DNA of 64,000 nt from JBBSJZ01 sp041739875 (GTDB lineage Bacteria; Planctomycetota; Planctomycetia; Pirellulales; Pirellulaceae): the NCBI GenBank assembly GCA_041739875.1, contig JBGSNA010000305.1, positions 1-64,000 of the forward strand, given 5' to 3'. The translations under genes and the position numbers were made by a program. Below the pieces are notes generated by a model. The model was not told the origin of the DNA. It saw only the letters and a program-made list of their open reading frames with translations, and did not search any database. Shown in pieces: positions 60,531-64,000 of this stretch (its first letter is position 1; the number at the start of each line of letters is the position of its first letter).

Positions 60531-61514
60531 ATGCCCAACGACTTTCGCTGCATGTTGGTGCGAGAGACTGAATCAGGCATCATGCATGAAGTCACTCGGC
60601 GTCCGGTCTCGGAACTTCCAGCGGGCGATGTGACCATTGCGGTGCAGTGGTCGAGTTTAAATTACAAGGACGCGTTGGCCGCGACCGGGAACAAGGGCGT
60701 CGCTCCCAATCTGCCGCATGTTCCCGGTATTGATGCGGCGGGAGTCGTGACCGAAGGAACAGATGAATTTCCCGTTGGACAAAACGTCATCGTGACGGGA
60801 TACGATCTGGGCGGAAAACATTGGGGCGGTTTGGCGGAGACGATTCGAGTACCCGAATCCTGGGTCGTACCGCTTCCTGATTCACTTTCACTTCGTGACG
60901 CAATGATCCTGGGTACAGCGGGCTTCACCGCTGCACAATGTGTTCGCGAACTGATGCGAAACGAAGTCTCGAACGAGTTGCCGATCGTGGTGACCGGAGC
61001 TACCGGAGGTGTCGGATCGTTAGCTGTGAAACTACTCCGCAAACTTGGCTACCGCGTCACCGCAGTCACCGGTAAACCTGACGCAAAGGGCTGGCTCATG
61101 AAGCTAGGCGCGGATGCGATCCTGGATCGAGCTAAGATGGATCTGAATTCAACACGACCGATGCTTAGCACAGCTTTCTCCGGAGCAGTCGACACGGTTG
61201 GCGGCGCAACACTGTCTTGGCTGCTTAAATCAACTGACGTCAATGGATGCGTCGCCGCTTGCGGGATGGTTGGCGGAACGGAGTTGGACATGACTGTGTT
61301 CCCGTTCATCCTGCGCGGTGTGCGATTGGCGGGAATTACCTCAGCACTGTGCCCGATGGACGAGCGACTCAAGATTTGGCAGCGGTTGTCCGGACCGTGG
61401 AAGCTCGAGAATCTTGATGATTTGGCAACCGAAGTCGATTTAGAGTCGCTGTCACCCGCGATTGAGGAAATTCTCGCCGGTAGAGTCCGCGGCCGCGTCG
61501 TGGTGAGAATTTGA
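60531..61514 (+). CDS. YhdH/AcuI-type quinone oxidoreductase / acryloyl-CoA reductase
   Basis: 327 residues, zinc-free MDR family. SSLNYKDALAATGNKGV near the start, VPGIDAAGVV, the NADPH loop VTGATGGVGSLAVKLL and VDTVGGATL are diagnostic of the YhdH/AcuI branch, which reduces acryloyl-CoA or quinones. In bacteria that use dimethylsulfoniopropionate AcuI detoxifies acrylate, a plausible marine role here, but not proven. ATG 60531 has AAGAGG about 10 bases upstream; TTG 60525 is less likely. Confidence 0.9.
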   Translation: MPNDFRCMLVRETESGIMHEVTRRPVSELPAGDVTIAVQWSSLNYKDALAATGNKGVAPNLPHVPGIDAAGVVTEGTDEFPVGQNVIVTGYDLGGKHWGGLAETIRVPESWVVPLPDSLSLRDAMILGTAGFTAAQCVRELMRNEVSNELPIVVTGATGGVGSLAVKLLRKLGYRVTAVTGKPDAKGWLMKLGADAILDRAKMDLNSTRPMLSTAFSGAVDTVGGATLSWLLKSTDVNGCVAACGMVGGTELDMTVFPFILRGVRLAGITSALCPMDERLKIWQRLSGPWKLENLDDLATEVDLESLSPAIEEILAGRVRGRVVVRI

Positions 61515-61579
61515 AGAAATTCGCCCAAATCAGAAAAGAGTTAGACAAATCGTTTCGAACTGCGCATCTTGGAGCTTAG

Positions 61580-62143
61580 ATGAATCCTCCAGATATCTTT
61601 TCTGTTCGCGTTCGCCACTGTGCCGAGCGTATCGCCGAGAGCCGTGAAGCGGCCCTTTCGGGACTATACGATTTGACGGCTCAACGACTGGTTCGCTACG
61701 CGACAACCATCACCTGCAACCAGCACGACGCTGAGGACGCGCTGCAAACGGCACTGGTGCGAGTCGCGGCGGAACCGAAATTATTGCTTCGAGCCGATAA
61801 GCCGTGGCCGTATTTGCTGCGCATGGTTCGCAACGAAGCTCTGGTGATTTTGCGTCGAAAGAAACGTTGGTCGCTGATCGACGGATTGAAAGACTTGCTT
61901 ACCGCGCCGAGCGTCGATGGTCGGAACCAGGAGGAAACGCATCGAGCGATTTGGATCGCACTGCGAACCTTGCCAGCCGAACAGAGCGAAGTGGTAGTGC
62001 TCAAAATTTGGGAATCCATGACGTTTGCCGAGATCGCTGAAGTGCTCGACCTGCCTGCCGCGACAGCTGCGAGCCGATATCGCTACGCCATTGAGAAGCT
62101 CGCCTTGAAACTTCGCGCCGACGACTTTGAGGTGGCGAAATGA
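61580..62143 (+). CDS. ECF-type RNA polymerase sigma factor
   Basis: 187 residues. Region 2 (about 30-95: QHDAEDALQTALVRVA, PWPYLLRMVRNEAL) and region 4 (about 125-180: LPAEQSEVVVLKIWESMTFA and the HTH around EVLDLPAATAASRYRYA) are clear. It belongs to a different ECF group from the one at 22302. It overlaps the next gene by four bases (ATGA), which encodes a small membrane protein, probably its regulator. Confidence 0.9.
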   Translation: MNPPDIFSVRVRHCAERIAESREAALSGLYDLTAQRLVRYATTITCNQHDAEDALQTALVRVAAEPKLLLRADKPWPYLLRMVRNEALVILRRKKRWSLIDGLKDLLTAPSVDGRNQEETHRAIWIALRTLPAEQSEVVVLKIWESMTFAEIAEVLDLPAATAASRYRYAIEKLALKLRADDFEVAK

Positions 62144-62532
62144 ATCCCCTTCAAGACGCATCGGCAAACAACGACGAACTGGCTCAACTCGAGCAAGACA
62201 TCTTTGCAGCGGGTAAATACATACGTCCTTCTGATGACCTGCGACCGCGGACGATCGAAGCGGCCAAGGAGCATTGTGGTAATCATCGGTTCGTGCGAAA
62301 TGTGATTGGCATCGGACTAGCGGCGCTGCTGCTGTTGATGCTCGGTGTCCCCATGACGGAAACGATTCGCCAGCGTCGCGCTCGCGCAACTTCGCCCACA
62401 TCAGCCGAGATCCAGCAGCAGGCGATCGAGTACTCACTCAAAGCCGGGATCACACCGGATTGGGGATTGAGTCAAGAATTTGATAACCTGAGACACTTCC
62501 AAGCCGATCGCTTGGGTCGCTCAGAACCATAG
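62140..62532 (+). CDS. small membrane protein, probable anti-sigma partner
   Basis: 130 residues: acidic helical N-terminus (NNDELAQLEQDIFAAGKYIR), one membrane helix (about 50-70, VIGIGLAALLLLMLGVP), and an outside domain of about 55 residues. No zinc-binding HxxxCxxC motif. The ATGA overlap with the sigma gene supports an anti-sigma or signalling role. No family recognised. Confidence 0.6.
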   Translation: MNPLQDASANNDELAQLEQDIFAAGKYIRPSDDLRPRTIEAAKEHCGNHRFVRNVIGIGLAALLLLMLGVPMTETIRQRRARATSPTSAEIQQQAIEYSLKAGITPDWGLSQEFDNLRHFQADRLGRSEP

Positions 62533-62608
62533 TCGGCTAATCTCGCGCAAACGCCAGTTTTCGTAAACAATTTCCAGCCGCCTGCACATCTCCTAGATAG
62601 GAACCGAC

Positions 62609-63643
62609 TTGGCGATCCATGCGGATCGCCCACTTCATAATAGCTTGGCGGATTTGATGGCTGAGGCGACACTTCAACGCGTATTGGCTTTCAACCAACA
62701 ACTCCACAAGCTATCGCTAGCCGGCGTTCCCATCGAGCTTGATCCGCAAAGTTCTGGGACCGACGGCCGCGACAACGGATCCTTGAATTCATCCATCCAG
62801 CAAGTTGAGTCGGCGTTGAAGCTACGTGTCGAATTGGGACAACACGCGGATTCCGCGATCGACGCAGCGCCCGAACTGACACCACGCTATCGAGCCTCGC
62901 TCAAGACGTGGTTGCAACTCGAAGATCCCGACGCGGCACTGAATCCGCTCACATTACCGACACGCGAGCGATTGGAAGTGATCCGCGGTGTTAGCATGTC
63001 GCTGGTCCAACCCATGCTGATCTTCGCTCTTACCTTTATCGCGTTTCTTGTGCTTTGCTTGTTCACAGTGCCTCAACTGGAGGCGATCTATGCACAAAAC
63101 AGGACAACGCCATCGGGCACGCTCGCGATTCTGCAACAACTTCGCAACACCCTGCGGATCTGGGGCGTCGCAATCCCGATCGTGCTTCTCGTTGCTTGCA
63201 TCACTTGGAATCGCAAATCGTCGCGAATCAATGTCCACCAGATACTGCCCGGCGGACGACGTTATCTACAGTCGCTGCGTCATGCCAGTTTTGCCGAGCA
63301 GGTGGCGATCCTACTTGAGAACGAGGTGCCACTCGAGCAAGCCATGCGGCTCGCCGATCCAGAACTCGGAGCGACGTACGCTGCCGATCGCCAGTCAGCC
63401 CCACCGCTGCTGCGATGGGCACTCACCGGCGATCTCGGTGGCGAACCGTTGTCGAGCGTGTTGCGTTTCGTCTCGCTGACGTATCGACAGGTCGCTGAAC
63501 AATACGCCGCGATTTGGCGAGTCGTGTTGCCAACATTCTTGGGTGCGTTCGTTGGCGGATTATTAGTGTTGGTCTATGGGTTGAGCTTGTTTCTCCCCAT
63601 GATCGACGCGTTGAACATGATCGCCTTGCCGCAACAATCGTGA
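62609..63643 (+). CDS. GspF/PilC-type inner-membrane protein (type II secretion F domain)
   Basis: 344 residues. Hydrophobic segments at about 133-155, 185-205 and 310-335 with helical cytoplasmic domains between, and the pattern RHASFAEQVAILLENEVPLEQAMRLA read over two helices, are T2SS F domain features: the platform protein of type II secretion or type IV pili. TTG 62609 follows an AGGA-like site; ATG 62657 is an alternative. It is followed after 8 bases by a second gene of the same kind. Confidence 0.75.
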   Translation: MAIHADRPLHNSLADLMAEATLQRVLAFNQQLHKLSLAGVPIELDPQSSGTDGRDNGSLNSSIQQVESALKLRVELGQHADSAIDAAPELTPRYRASLKTWLQLEDPDAALNPLTLPTRERLEVIRGVSMSLVQPMLIFALTFIAFLVLCLFTVPQLEAIYAQNRTTPSGTLAILQQLRNTLRIWGVAIPIVLLVACITWNRKSSRINVHQILPGGRRYLQSLRHASFAEQVAILLENEVPLEQAMRLADPELGATYAADRQSAPPLLRWALTGDLGGEPLSSVLRFVSLTYRQVAEQYAAIWRVVLPTFLGAFVGGLLVLVYGLSLFLPMIDALNMIALPQQS

Positions 63644-63651
63644 GCTGAGAA

Positions 63652-64000
63652 ATGTCAAACACCGTCCAACACTCGATTCTCATCCCAGCGATTGAAGCTC
63701 TCGCCGAAGAACTTCCCGCTGGCAAGCGCCGTCGCGAGATGAAACAACTCGCCTTATCGCTGCGTGACGATTCGACGATTGGGGACTCGGCTCAAGCTCA
63801 ACGATCACGTTCTTGGTTGCCGGTGTTCTCTCGAAGCTTGGCGACGCCCGCAGCGGCGACTCGATTGAGTGATTGGATGAACCAAGCCTCGCGAGAGAGC
63901 GAGATCCGCAGTCGACGCCGACGCGTGCTGCTCTATCCCATTCTCGTATTTGCTTTTGCCTCACTCGTGTTTTTTGGACTGGGGCAGATGGTCGTGTCGC
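63652..64000 (+). CDS. second GspF-like membrane protein, cut by window end
   Basis: 116 residues visible from ATG 63652. A helical N-terminal part (PAIEALAEELPAGKRRREMK) is followed by a basic stretch and a membrane helix (VLLYPILVFAFASLVFFGLG) at the edge. Arrangement and spacing to the previous gene suggest the two make one secretion or pilus platform, or a split F protein. The continuation to the right is needed. Confidence 0.65.
   Translation, partial: MSNTVQHSILIPAIEALAEELPAGKRRREMKQLALSLRDDSTIGDSAQAQRSRSWLPVFSRSLATPAAATRLSDWMNQASRESEIRSRRRRVLLYPILVFAFASLVFFGLGQMVVS

Overview
The window looks like a chromosomal piece of a marine-type planctomycete of the Rhodopirellula/Pirellulaceae group. 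The basis is several formylglycine-type sulfatases, one of them in an operon with an ECF sigma factor and a membrane anti-sigma protein; an exported protein opening with the planctomycete motif LESRHMLAG; Ser/Thr kinase and FHA genes; an hpnCDE squalene module; a DUF1844 protein; and gene-dense, short-operon organisation. This assignment comes from gene families, not from a database match. I see no rRNA, tRNA, CRISPR array, IS element or prophage.

Layout: 1-135 is a perfect 15-bp tandem array cut by the window edge. 223-4748 holds ispH and hpnC-hpnD-hpnE (isoprenoid to squalene). 4954-8733 is a leftward serC-serA-pfkB operon, followed by a rightward putA (8929-12558). 12560-17297 runs leftward with a YacP-like NYN protein, a flippase, an FHA protein and a Ser/Thr kinase. 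17652-22829 carries a glycosyltransferase remnant, two sulfatases, an anti-sigma protein and an ECF sigma factor. 23289-25751 is a haloperoxidase-type exported protein. 25859-33271 is a tightly packed leftward operon: TPR protein, ExbB, ExbD, and a membrane-anchored protein with a long disordered linker and a C-terminal alpha/alpha-toroid domain. 33601-41536 holds an NAD-dependent epimerase, DUF1844, pyrG, a fused double sulfatase, kdsB, a HAMP-like membrane protein and a Flp pilin. 41872-45876 is a permease plus two CNNM/CorC-type proteins. 45886-49045 holds small conserved proteins, a TPR lipoprotein candidate, a Fur regulator and FlgM. 49046-50182 is a 1.1-kb stretch with no convincing gene. 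50183-52335 pairs a CDF metal transporter with two secreted cysteine-rich proteins. 52432-61514 holds a radical SAM protein, a Rieske ferredoxin, a Uma2 remnant, trpB, a DUF429 protein, a four-repeat HTH protein, mutM, a Tat-exported toroid protein and an AcuI-type oxidoreductase. 61580-64000 holds a second ECF sigma factor, a small membrane protein and two GspF-like genes, the last cut by the edge.

The points most worth a second look are: (1) the ExbB/ExbD/TPR/toroid operon, whose last product has TonB-like architecture without a TonB domain; (2) two adjacent secreted Cys-rich proteins, one with two 11-cysteine modules in perfect register; (3) C-rich tracts containing CCCTGCCC at seven loci, all on the + strand whatever the gene direction, i.e. 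GGGCAGGG on the other strand, which matches the E. coli KOPS consensus; (4) a protein made of four 36-residue HTH repeats; (5) a sigma/anti-sigma/sulfatase operon with ATGA overlaps and a frameshifted sulfatase tail.
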